A DNA stretch of 64,000 bases from NCBI GenBank assembly GCA_020633725.1, contig JACKDC010000002.1, positions 558,001 to 622,000 of the forward strand, read 5' to 3'. Under the pieces are notes generated by a model. It was not told where the DNA came from and ran no database searches. It saw only the letters and a list, made by a program, of their open reading frames with translations. The position numbers were made by a program, and so were the translations under genes. This DNA comes from Candidatus Latescibacterota bacterium (GTDB lineage Bacteria > Krumholzibacteriota > Krumholzibacteriia > JACNKJ01). Below are positions 9,710 to 17,331 of this stretch, in pieces. Every line of letters starts with the position of its first letter. The first letter of the stretch is position 1.

Positions 9710-10192
9710 CTACCCATCGCTCCGGGCGGCTCCGAGGGGGGTGTCGGTCGGGGTTGCAGGTTCCGTGCTAGTCTCCAGCTCGTAATGATGCTCGATCGCG
9801 ACCCCGGGTTTCAACATCGCCGAGACCGAGCAGTAGCGCTCGTGGCTCAGCCCAATGGCCCGCTCGAGCTGGCGGGGCTTCACGTCGCCCTTCACCTGGT
9901 AGAGCAGGTGGATCCTGGTGTAGACCCGGGGGTGCTCGTCGGCGCGCTCGGCCGTGACCGCGATGCGGAGGTCGTCCACCCGCGCGCGCATCTTCTCGAG
10001 CATGCTCAGGACGTCCATGGCCGTGCAGCCGGCGAGGCCGGCCAGGACCATCTCCATGGGCGAGGCGGCGCCGTCGTGGCCGCCGCCCTTCACCGAGTTG
10101 TCCATGTTGAACCAGTGGCCGCTTCCGCTGCGGGCGGCCAGGCTGAGGCCGTCGACGCGGATCACTTCCATGCTGGTGGTGCTCGCCGCCAT
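9710..10192 (-). CDS. OsmC-family peroxide/thiol stress protein
   Basis: A 160-residue cytoplasmic OsmC/Ohr-superfamily protein. Both family cysteines are present: C56 in LAGLAGCTAMDVLSML and C121 in HERYCSVSAMLKPG. The glycine-rich N-terminal strand carries the active-site region GGHDGAASPMEM. The spacing fits the YhfA/OsmC-like branch rather than Ohr. Characterised OsmC/Ohr members reduce organic hydroperoxides at the cost of a dithiol. It lies 9 bases after the thioredoxin-fold gene and 34 before tlpA in the same operon, so the reductant could be encoded next door. Confidence 0.9.
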   Translation of the reverse strand: MAASTTSMEVIRVDGLSLAARSGSGHWFNMDNSVKGGGHDGAASPMEMVLAGLAGCTAMDVLSMLEKMRARVDDLRIAVTAERADEHPRVYTRIHLLYQVKGDVKPRQLERAIGLSHERYCSVSAMLKPGVAIEHHYELETSTEPATPTDTPLGAARSDG

Positions 10193-10201
10193 CGTCGCCT
10201 C

Positions 10202-11239
10202 CTAGAGCAGGGTCTGCAGCTTGGCCAGCAGCGCTTCCTTGGGCATGGCGCCCACGATGCGCTCGACCAGATCGCCGTCCTTGAAGACCAGCAGCGTGGG
10301 GATGGAGCGGATCTGGTACTCCATCGGGATGCGCTGATTGGCCTCCGTGTCCAGCTTGCCGAAGACCATGGTGCCCGCCTGCTCGGCGGCGAGGGCCTCG
10401 ACGATGGGACCGACCATGCGGCAGGGGCCGCACCACTCCGCCCAGCAGTCCACGACGAGGAAGGGGTACTTGTTCACGGCCTCGTCGAAGTTGGCGTCCG
10501 TGATCGTGAGCGGTGCGGTGGGCGCGTCCACGAGCCGGGTCTTCTCGGCCTCGCGCTCGCGCGCGGCGGCCAGCACTCCCTCGGCGTTGCTCGCGCCGTA
10601 GGCGAGCACCTGGTCCACGAAGCCTTCCTCGGGCTGCCGGCCGATCGTGGCGCTGTCGGGATCCTCGTTGATCACCTGCTGAGGGACGCTGCTAACCCCG
10701 AACTTCTGCGCCAGTTCCATGTTCTCCCCGGCGCTGACGGCCACGGAGCGCACCTTGCCCTTGGCCTCGATGGCGATCTTGTGGTTCAGGAGCACCGAGC
10801 CCGGGCAGTGGGGGCAGGTGGGCGTGACGAAGGAGTAGAGGAGCACGTCCTTGTCCACCGCCGCCAGCTTCGCGCGGCTGTCGGCGCCCAGCTCGGAGTC
10901 GCCGCTGCCCAGGAGACCCAGGGTCTCCACCAGCGCGCCCGCCTCGTGGCCGCTGGGCGCGCCATGCACCTCGATCGCGTAGCCGAGCTCCTTGCCGAGC
11001 ACCACGCTGGGGGAGACGAGCCCGCGCGCGCGGTCCGCGTCGCCCAGGTTCTCCTCGCGCAGCTGGATGCGCGCGTCGATGGCGGCCAGCTCGCGCAGGA
11101 AGCGGCGGGTGAAGTCCACGGCGTCCTCGTTCTCCTGGCCGGTGTAGAGCGTGACGTCCACGCTGTGCTGCAGCCGCTGCCCGAAGAAGCCGCGCAGGTG
11201 CTGTTCGGTCTGCTCGTCGATGAGCGGAGTGGTCGACAT
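10202..11239 (-). CDS. Triple thioredoxin-fold protein (PDO-like pair fused to thioredoxin)
   Basis: A 345-residue cytoplasmic protein with three thioredoxin-like units. Unit one (about 1-120) resembles the N-half of glutaredoxin-like protein disulfide oxidoreductase or AhpF but has no Cys at its active-site position. Unit two (about 125-230) has C142-P-H-C145 and cis-Pro in SSVPQQVI. Unit three (about 240-345) is a canonical thioredoxin with W269-C-G-P-C273 and SIPTLLVFKDGD. ATG 11239 follows GGAGG. It is the second gene of the arsR operon. The fusion suggests internal relay of electrons from the thioredoxin unit to the CPHC unit, which is inference. It could also be called simply a thioredoxin-family protein. 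Confidence 0.88.
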   Translation of the reverse strand: MSTTPLIDEQTEQHLRGFFGQRLQHSVDVTLYTGQENEDAVDFTRRFLRELAAIDARIQLREENLGDADRARGLVSPSVVLGKELGYAIEVHGAPSGHEAGALVETLGLLGSGDSELGADSRAKLAAVDKDVLLYSFVTPTCPHCPGSVLLNHKIAIEAKGKVRSVAVSAGENMELAQKFGVSSVPQQVINEDPDSATIGRQPEEGFVDQVLAYGASNAEGVLAAAREREAEKTRLVDAPTAPLTITDANFDEAVNKYPFLVVDCWAEWCGPCRMVGPIVEALAAEQAGTMVFGKLDTEANQRIPMEYQIRSIPTLLVFKDGDLVERIVGAMPKEALLAKLQTLL

Positions 11240-11271
11240 GATGCCTCCAAGGGGGCGCCGCGGCGCCGGGT

Positions 11272-11538
11272 TCAGGACAGCTCTTCCAGGGACGCCAGGA
11301 GCGGACTCACCAGGGGCTCGTTGAGCCGGTAGCAGACCGTCTGGCCCTCGCGGCTCACGCTCACCAGTCCGCAGTCGCGCAGCACCCGCAGATGCTGGCT
11401 GACGTTGGACTGCCTCAGCTCCAGCCGCTGCTCGATCTCGCTCACGCAGCAGCCCGAGCGCTTGAGCAGCTCGAGGATGCGCAGCCGGGTGGGATGCCCC
11501 ATGGCCTTGAGCCGCGCGCTGGCCAGTTCGAAGTCCAC
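11272..11538 (-). CDS. ArsR-family transcriptional repressor
   Basis: An 88-residue winged-helix regulator, compact for the family. The DNA-recognition helix region is LRQSNVSQHLRVLRD and the wing is SVSREGQTVCYRL. Cysteines C30-C31 at the start of the helix equivalent to the arsenic/cadmium site, plus C56, could bind metal or sense thiol oxidation or persulfide. The downstream genes are thiol-redox genes with no metal exporter or arsenate reductase, so a redox or sulfane-sulfur signal is more likely (inference). It heads the operon and faces its own operator-like palindrome. Confidence 0.9.
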   Translation of the reverse strand: MDFELASARLKAMGHPTRLRILELLKRSGCCVSEIEQRLELRQSNVSQHLRVLRDCGLVSVSREGQTVCYRLNEPLVSPLLASLEELS

Positions 11539-11574
11539 GGTGATCGCTCCGCTCCTCGTTCCGGGTATCTGGTG

Positions 11575-11600
11575 ATGCGCTTATGCGCATATTCGAATGC
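11575..11600. promoter_or_regulatory. Putative ArsR operator
   Basis: ATGCGC-TT-ATGCGC is followed by GCAT-N6-ATGC around ATTCGAAT (11587-11600). The palindrome covers the expected transcription start of the arsR promoter, a classic site for autorepression. Confidence 0.5.
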
Positions 11601-11601
11601 G

Positions 11602-11630
11602 AAGATATCACTGCGGGGACGAACTGTCAA
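11602..11630 (-). promoter_or_regulatory. Predicted promoter of the arsR redox operon
   Basis: On the minus strand, consensus TTGACA (11630-11625), 17-base spacer, TATCTT (11607-11602). One of the best sigma-70 matches in the window. Confidence 0.65.
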
Positions 11631-11647
11631 GGGGCGGCGCGCGAGAA

Positions 11648-11677
11648 TTGACAGGCCGCGAACTGGCTGCGTAAAGT
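11648..11677 (+). promoter_or_regulatory. Predicted promoter of the asparagine-synthase-like gene
   Basis: TTGACA (11648-11653), 18-base spacer, TAAAGT (11672-11677), then AAGGAGG at 11686-11692 and TTG start at 11702. It diverges from the arsR promoter. Confidence 0.6.
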
Positions 11678-11701
11678 GTTGCAGCAAGGAGGTTTTCGCA
11701 C

Positions 11702-13414
11702 TTGGCCGGATTCCTGGTTCACGGGGGCGGAGAGCCCGACGACGGGCCCGCCGACCGCGCCTTCGGGCGCAAGGGCCTGCGCTGCGACCGCGCGGTTCCC
11801 TTCGCAGGGGGCACGCTCCGGCTCTATGCGCGGGCCGACGGCGGGGGCTGCGGCCATCGCCGGGGCGCCGATGGGAACTGGGCGGCCTACGTTGGGACGC
11901 TGCTCTTCCGCGGCCGCGAGGGCGTGGCCGCGCTGGACGCCATCCTCGCCAGCGGCCTGCCTCTCGAGGCGCTCGAGGCGGAGCTGATGGGCAACTTCGT
12001 GCTCTTCCTCCAGAGGGACGGCCGGCTCCTGCTGGCGCAGGACCGCGGGGCGGCGCTGCGGGTCTACCGGAACGCCGGCGGGGACCGGCTTTCCAATGCC
12101 TTGCTGGCGCTGACGGCCGGAGAGTCGCCGCGGGCGCCCAGTGCGCAGGCGCTCTACGAGTACGTCTTCTACGGGCTGTCCTTCGGCGAGGAGACACCGC
12201 TCGCCGGCGTGGTCACCCTCGACGACGCCCGCAGCTGGGACCTCATCGCCCGTGCGCCGGGGCCGCGCCGGGCACAGCCTTTCGCGCCGCTCGCCGCCGC
12301 GCCCATGGCAGAGCAGCTCGCCAGCGTGGAGAGCGATCTGCTGGACACCTTCGGCACGCTGGCGAGCGCCTTCGACGGCAGCGTGACGGCGGCGCTGTCC
12401 GGCGGCTACGACAGTCGCCTCATGCTGGCAATCCTGCGCAAGCTGGGCGTCGCGCCGCGGCTCTACGTCTACGGGCGGCCCGAGGACGCGGACGTCCGCG
12501 TGGCCCGCAGCATCGCCGAGGGCGAGGGGCTCGCGCTCGAGGTCGTCGACAAGCACGAGGCCGCGCCGCTGTCCGTCGACGCCTGGCTGGGCGTGCTGCG
12601 CCGCAACTTCCACTTCTTCGACGCGCTCAGCGCCGACGGCATCTTCGACAACGGCAGCGACCACGCCACCCGCGCGGAGCGCGCGGCGAAGGCGAGGCTG
12701 CAGCTCAACGGCGCCGGCGGGGAGATCTTTCGCGACTTCTGGAACCTGCCGGACCGCCGCTTCGCGATCCGCCCCTTCCTCGAGACGCGCTACGACCCCG
12801 GCGACACGAGCGCCCTGAGCGACCGCTTCGACCGCGGCGAGTTCCTCGCGCGCTTCGCGGCCAAGGTCCAGTCGCTGCTCGGGATCGAGCGGGGCTGGGT
12901 CACCCGGCGCGAGATGGAGCGGCTCTACCCGCTGCTGCGCAATCGCTGGGCCGGCGCGAACATCATGCTGAACAACCAGCTCGGGGCGTCGCTCCTGCCC
13001 TTCGCCGAGCCGCGCTTCGTGGAGCGCAGCCTGGGCGTTCCGCTCCGCTTCAAGCGCTACGGGCGCTTCCAGGCGGCGCTCATCGCGAGCCTGGATCCGG
13101 CGCTGGCGCGCTATCCGTCGAGCTACGGGTACAGCTTCAGCGAACCCGTGAGCTGGAAGCGGCGGCTGCGGGCCCAGGCGCGACGGCAGCTGCCGCTGGC
13201 GCTGCGCCGCCTGCGTCGGCGGGGGCAAACTGCGCGTCCGGCGCTGCCCTACTATCTCCGCGGGGAGTATCGCGAGGCGGTCTTCGGCCGGCGGGAGCTG
13301 GCGATCCGCGAGTTCCTCGACCCGGACGCCATCACCGATCCGCTGCGCCTCGCGCGCGCGTTCAGCGTGGAGCTGCTCATCGGGGGACACCGCGAGGCGG
13401 TCGGTCTGGACTAG
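11702..13414 (+). CDS. Asparagine-synthase-like protein without the amidotransferase Cys
   Basis: A 570-residue protein. The N-terminal glutamine-amidotransferase-like domain (about 1-180) starts MAGFLVHGG, where active enzymes have MCG, so the catalytic Cys is replaced by Ala. The C-terminal domain has the ATP-pyrophosphatase loop LSGGYDSRLMLAI near residue 230. ATP-dependent amide or beta-lactam-like bond formation is therefore possible, but glutamine hydrolysis is not expected. The start is TTG 11702, chosen because a perfect AAGGAGG sits 9 bases upstream. It converges with an acyltransferase gene, overlapping by 4 bases; such pairs occur in polysaccharide or peptide-tailoring loci. Confidence 0.82.
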   Translation: MAGFLVHGGGEPDDGPADRAFGRKGLRCDRAVPFAGGTLRLYARADGGGCGHRRGADGNWAAYVGTLLFRGREGVAALDAILASGLPLEALEAELMGNFVLFLQRDGRLLLAQDRGAALRVYRNAGGDRLSNALLALTAGESPRAPSAQALYEYVFYGLSFGEETPLAGVVTLDDARSWDLIARAPGPRRAQPFAPLAAAPMAEQLASVESDLLDTFGTLASAFDGSVTAALSGGYDSRLMLAILRKLGVAPRLYVYGRPEDADVRVARSIAEGEGLALEVVDKHEAAPLSVDAWLGVLRRNFHFFDALSADGIFDNGSDHATRAERAAKARLQLNGAGGEIFRDFWNLPDRRFAIRPFLETRYDPGDTSALSDRFDRGEFLARFAAKVQSLLGIERGWVTRREMERLYPLLRNRWAGANIMLNNQLGASLLPFAEPRFVERSLGVPLRFKRYGRFQAALIASLDPALARYPSSYGYSFSEPVSWKRRLRAQARRQLPLALRRLRRRGQTARPALPYYLRGEYREAVFGRRELAIREFLDPDAITDPLRLARAFSVELLIGGHREAVGLD

Positions 13415-13977
13415 TCCCGCGCGTCGTGGCGGTCCCAGAGGCGCATGAGGACGGCCTTGCGCTCCTCGGGCGAAAGCCCGCGCACCACCGTGCGATTGGC
13501 CTGCTGCTTCTCGCGGAACTCGTCGAGGGTGGTGAGCACGCGGGCGGGCACGCCGCCGGCGATCACGTTGGGCGGCACGTCCTTCGTCACCAGGCTGAGC
13601 GATCCCACGACCGAGTTCTCGCCGATGGTCACGCCCGGCATGACCACCGTGCGCAGGCCGATGAAGGCGTTGTCCTTGACCTCGATGGTGCCGAAGGCGT
13701 CGAAGTCGGGGTCGTCCTTGCGCACGCTCCAGGGCATGCCGACGTGGGTGACGAAGATGACCTCGCCGGCGATCGTCACGCGTTTGCCGATCCGGATCAG
13801 GTAGGGATCGCAGCCGAACATCTCCACCGGCTTGCGCGAGAAGATGCGCGTGCCCTCGCCGATCGTGACGCCCAGCTCGCGCAGGATGGGCACGATGCTG
13901 TACTCGTCCGAGCCGGCCATGCGCAGGCGCAGGCGCTGGGCGCGCCAGATGTTTCCCAGTCGAGTGAGAAGACCCAT
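13411..13977 (-). CDS. Left-handed beta-helix (hexapeptide) acyltransferase
   Basis: A 188-residue protein of the LbH O-/N-acetyltransferase type. Imperfect hexapeptide repeats are visible (LGVTIGEGTRIF, LIRIGKRVTIAGEVIFVTH, IEVKDNAFIGLRTVVMPGVTIGENSVVG). The catalytic His is probably that of VTHVG. The C-terminal VPPNVIAGGVPARVL is the family cap. Cytoplasmic and trimeric by family. The acceptor is unknown; sugar or lipopolysaccharide precursors are usual. Its last bases overlap the stop of the convergent asparagine-synthase-like gene. Confidence 0.88.
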   Translation of the reverse strand: MGLLTRLGNIWRAQRLRLRMAGSDEYSIVPILRELGVTIGEGTRIFSRKPVEMFGCDPYLIRIGKRVTIAGEVIFVTHVGMPWSVRKDDPDFDAFGTIEVKDNAFIGLRTVVMPGVTIGENSVVGSLSLVTKDVPPNVIAGGVPARVLTTLDEFREKQQANRTVVRGLSPEERKAVLMRLWDRHDARD

Positions 13978-13983
13978 GCGGCG

Positions 13984-14012
13984 AGTATTCTCGAAGGGCC
14001 GGCGCTTGGCAA
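13984..14012 (-). promoter_or_regulatory. Predicted promoter of the acyltransferase gene
   Basis: On the minus strand, TTGCCA (14012-14007), 17-base spacer, AATACT (13989-13984), 7 bases before the ATG. The message would be leaderless or nearly so. Confidence 0.4.
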
Positions 14013-14022
14013 GGACGAAGCC

Positions 14023-17000
14023 TCAGTCCCGGGGCATCACCGGGTGCGCCGGCGGCGGCGGCACCGGGCGCGGATCCCGCGCGATGCGCGCGAGCAGCGT
14101 GTCCACCGCCGCCGCGAGCTGGGCGTCCTCGCCGCGGAAGGTGGCCGCGGGCAGGTTGTCCACCACGACGTCCGGGTCGACCCCGTGGCCCTCGATCAGC
14201 CACGCGCCCTCGGGCCCGTAGACGCCGAACTCGGGCGCGGTGACGATCCCCGCGTCCACCAGCGTGTTGCTGCTCGTGAGCCAGATCTCGCCGCCCCAGC
14301 TCCGCGTGCCGATGACCGGGCCGAGGCCCAGGCGGCGGAAGCCCTCGGCGAAGACCTCGCCGTCGGAGGCCGTCCACTCGTTGATGAGCACCACCAGGTG
14401 GCCGCGAAAGGCGTACTGCATGTTGCTCGTGCTGTCGCCGACGCGCGGCGCCCAGTACATCCACGCGCGGCGCATGAGCCGCTCGAGAATCCAGCTGTCG
14501 ATGTTCCCGCCGCCGTTGTGCCGCACGTCCACGATCAGCCCCTGACGGGCGAAGACGGGGTAGAAGTCGCGCTCCCAGTCGGCGATGTCGCCGGGGCCCA
14601 TGGCGCGCAGGTGGACGTAGCCGAGCTTGCCCTCGCCCAGCGTCTCCACGCGCTCGCGCCGCTCCACCTCCCAGGTGGTGTAGCGCAGTTCGCGCTCGGC
14701 GGCGGCCGCAAGGGGGGTGACGATCACGTCGCGCCCCTTGCGCTTGCCGCGCGAGGCGAGGCTCAGCCGGACCTGCTTGCCGGCCTGGTCGCGCAGCAGG
14801 CGCCCCGGCGCGTCCACCGACAGCGCGGGGATGCCGTTCACCGCGGTGATGACATCGCCCTCGACCACGCCCACCTCGGGCCGGGCGAGGGGGGACAGCG
14901 CGTCGGGCTGCTCCGGGTCGCCCGCGTAGATGCGCGCCACGCGCCAGCCGCCGGCGCCCTCGTCGGGCTCGAGCACCGCGCCGAGGCCGGCGGGGTTCAC
15001 GTCGGCCGCGTCGTCGCGGTGGTCGCCGCCGTAGACGTAGACGTGCAGCGCGCTCAGCTCCGCCGCCATCTGCCCCTGCAGGTCGCTCAGCTCGGCGCGG
15101 TCGGTGACGCGATCCACCAGCGGCAGGTACTTCTCGAGCACGGCGCGCCAGTCGAGGCCGTGCATGGCCGGGTCGTAGAAGTAGTCGCGCTCGAGGCGCC
15201 AGGACTCGACGAACATCTGCCGCCACTCCTCGCGCGGGTCGAGCGCGAAGCGCCAGCCCGCGAGGTCCACGCCGGCGTCGCCCAGGTCGGCGTTCGCGCC
15301 GCTGTCCGCCCCGATCACGGCCAGCGCGTCGCCGCGGCGGAGCAGCAGGTGCTCGCCGTCGGCGGAGAGCTCGTAGTCGTCGACGCCGGTGGCGAGCGTG
15401 ACGGGCTCGGGGTCGTCGTTGCCGATGTCCAGCGCCATGAGGCGGCGGTCGTCGGCGCCGTCCGCGTCCCAGGCCAGCCAGAAGAGGCGGCTGCCGTTCG
15501 CGCTCAGCGCGCGGTAGTTGCCCGGCGGGACAGGGAGGGCGTAGAGCCGTCCGGCGAGGCCGTCGAGGGCGATGGCCGGCGCTGTCGAGGCCGCGTCCTT
15601 CGTGGCCTCCTTGTCGGCACCGTCGCCCTTGCCCGCCAGCTCGTCGTCGGGAGCGAAGGGAAAGCGCGCGGCGGGGTCGTCCGTGAGCGCGAGCGCGAAG
15701 AGCTGGGTTTGGGCGTCGAAGTAGGGCTCGGGCTGGCGGCGGCCCCAGACGTTGCCGACGAGTGAGTGGAAGTGGCGATCGGAGAGGAAGTAGAGCCACT
15801 TGCCGTCCGCGCTCCAGGCGGGGCTGACGCTTTCGTAGCGGTCGCTGGTGATGGGCGTGCTCGTCTCGGCGCGGACGTCGTAGAGCATGAGCTGCGTGAA
15901 GCTGCTGGCCGCCGGCACGCCGTAGACGAACCAGCGGCTGTCGGCCGACCAGCGCGGCGGGTCGTACTCCCAGAGCGGCGAGTCCGCCACCTTGCGCGAG
16001 CGGCCGCGCTCCAGGTCCACGAGATGCAGCTCCTGGTTCTGATCCCAGGTGGCGATCCACTTGCCGTCGGGCGAGGGGACGCCGTCGAAGCGCAGCGTGC
16101 GGCCGTCCCTGCTGAGCTGCGCGGCCGGCGACATGCCGTCCGCCGCCAGTCGCCACCACTCCACTTCGCCGGTCTGGTCGGAGAGCAGCAGCACGGACGC
16201 GCCGTCTGGCGCGAAGCGCGCCTGGCGATAGCGCACGCCGGGCGCGCGGCCGAGCTCCACGAGACGCCCCTGCTTGACCGGCGCCACGAAGACCTGCCCG
16301 CGCGCCGTGAGCACGACGCGGTCGCCGGCGGGCGAGAGATGTGCCGCGCTGAGGTAGTCCATGGGCTTGTCCACCCAGCGCTCGCGCATCTGCTCGAGGT
16401 CGCTCAGCAGCGAGATGCGCAGGCGGCGATCCTCGCCGGTGGCGAGCGTGAACAGCCGCAGGTCGGCGCCGAGCCGGTAGACGATGCGCCCCGCGTCGAT
16501 GCACGGCTCGCGCACGTCCCAGCCCCGGTGCCGCGTGAGCTGGCGCAGGTCGCCGCCGTCGGTGGCCATGGACCAGAGGTTCATGCTGCCGTCGCGATCG
16601 CTGACGAAGTAGAGCCGGCCCTGCCAGAGCATGGGGGACCTGCTCGTCCCCGGGTAGTCGGCGGTGAGGGGGTCGGCCTCGTCGGCGCCGGGCCGCAGGC
16701 GCCAGAGGTTCTGCGCCGTGCCGCCCCGGTAGCGGCGCGTGTGGCTGCCCTGCTGGGCGAAGCGGGTGAAGTAGAGCGTGCCGTCCGCGGGGTCGAGACA
16801 GCCCTCGGCCGCCTGGGCCAGAGGCAGCGGCGTTGCCGCGCCGCCCGTCGCCGGCACGCGGAGGAGCTGGCTGCTGGGCAGGGTGGAGCGCTTCGAGCTG
16901 CGGTAGAGCACCTCGCCGGCGGGGGTCCAGCCCACGACCGCCGCGGTCTGGCCCTCGTAGGTCAGACGTCGCGGGAGGCCGCCTTCCAGCGGCATGACGT

Positions 17001-17265
17001 AGACCTCCGTCGGCCCCTCGTAGCTCGCGGAGAAGGCGAGCAGGCGGCCGTCCGGCGAGATGGCCGGGTTGCTCTCGGCTTCGAGGTGGGTCGTGAGGCG
17101 CCGCGCCTCGCCGCCGGTCGCCGGTACGCGCCACAGGTCGCCCTCGGCGACGAAGACCACCGCGTCCCCGTGCAGCGCGGGCTGCCGGTAGTAGCCCTCC
17201 ACGGCGCGAGCGGGGGCGGGGGCGAGCAGGACGAGGGCGAGCAGGCCGGTGACGCAGCGGTGCAT
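14023..17265 (-). CDS. Exported tricorn-like S41 protease
   Basis: A 1080-residue protein with a signal peptide (about 1-20). Order: six- and seven-bladed propeller regions with WD40-like repeats (about 25-650, for example ESNPAISPDGRLLAFSA), C1 domain with the catalytic His in LSALHVYVYGGD, PDZ domain (about 760-850), then the C2 catalytic core. The nucleophile is S967 with D968 (WTASDGEVFAEGF), followed by E1025 in LIEGHGVDPD. Spacing matches Thermoplasma tricorn closely. The Ser that normally precedes the C1 His is Leu here. GGAAGGA precedes ATG 17265. Unlike archaeal tricorn it is exported, so it likely degrades peptides in the periplasm. Confidence 0.92.
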   Translation of the reverse strand: MHRCVTGLLALVLLAPAPARAVEGYYRQPALHGDAVVFVAEGDLWRVPATGGEARRLTTHLEAESNPAISPDGRLLAFSASYEGPTEVYVMPLEGGLPRRLTYEGQTAAVVGWTPAGEVLYRSSKRSTLPSSQLLRVPATGGAATPLPLAQAAEGCLDPADGTLYFTRFAQQGSHTRRYRGGTAQNLWRLRPGADEADPLTADYPGTSRSPMLWQGRLYFVSDRDGSMNLWSMATDGGDLRQLTRHRGWDVREPCIDAGRIVYRLGADLRLFTLATGEDRRLRISLLSDLEQMRERWVDKPMDYLSAAHLSPAGDRVVLTARGQVFVAPVKQGRLVELGRAPGVRYRQARFAPDGASVLLLSDQTGEVEWWRLAADGMSPAAQLSRDGRTLRFDGVPSPDGKWIATWDQNQELHLVDLERGRSRKVADSPLWEYDPPRWSADSRWFVYGVPAASSFTQLMLYDVRAETSTPITSDRYESVSPAWSADGKWLYFLSDRHFHSLVGNVWGRRQPEPYFDAQTQLFALALTDDPAARFPFAPDDELAGKGDGADKEATKDAASTAPAIALDGLAGRLYALPVPPGNYRALSANGSRLFWLAWDADGADDRRLMALDIGNDDPEPVTLATGVDDYELSADGEHLLLRRGDALAVIGADSGANADLGDAGVDLAGWRFALDPREEWRQMFVESWRLERDYFYDPAMHGLDWRAVLEKYLPLVDRVTDRAELSDLQGQMAAELSALHVYVYGGDHRDDAADVNPAGLGAVLEPDEGAGGWRVARIYAGDPEQPDALSPLARPEVGVVEGDVITAVNGIPALSVDAPGRLLRDQAGKQVRLSLASRGKRKGRDVIVTPLAAAAERELRYTTWEVERRERVETLGEGKLGYVHLRAMGPGDIADWERDFYPVFARQGLIVDVRHNGGGNIDSWILERLMRRAWMYWAPRVGDSTSNMQYAFRGHLVVLINEWTASDGEVFAEGFRRLGLGPVIGTRSWGGEIWLTSSNTLVDAGIVTAPEFGVYGPEGAWLIEGHGVDPDVVVDNLPAATFRGEDAQLAAAVDTLLARIARDPRPVPPPPAHPVMPRD

Positions 17266-17293
17266 GGTCGGTCCTTCCGAGGGGGTTCCGGGG

Positions 17294-17322
17294 ATCCTAG
17301 CCCTACGAGGGATCCAGGCCAA
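17294..17322 (-). promoter_or_regulatory. Predicted promoter of the tricorn gene
   Basis: On the minus strand, TTGGCC (17322-17317), 17-base spacer, TAGGAT (17299-17294), about 29 bases before the ATG. It lies between the LysR stop and the tricorn start, so tricorn is probably transcribed on its own. Confidence 0.5.
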
Positions 17323-17331
17323 GTGCCTCAC

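Noticed and set aside
11627..17134. An 1835-codon open frame on the minus strand spanning several genes
   Set aside because: It is a shadow frame: Arg/His/Ala-rich, without domains or ribosome site, and it crosses genes in other frames with clear families.
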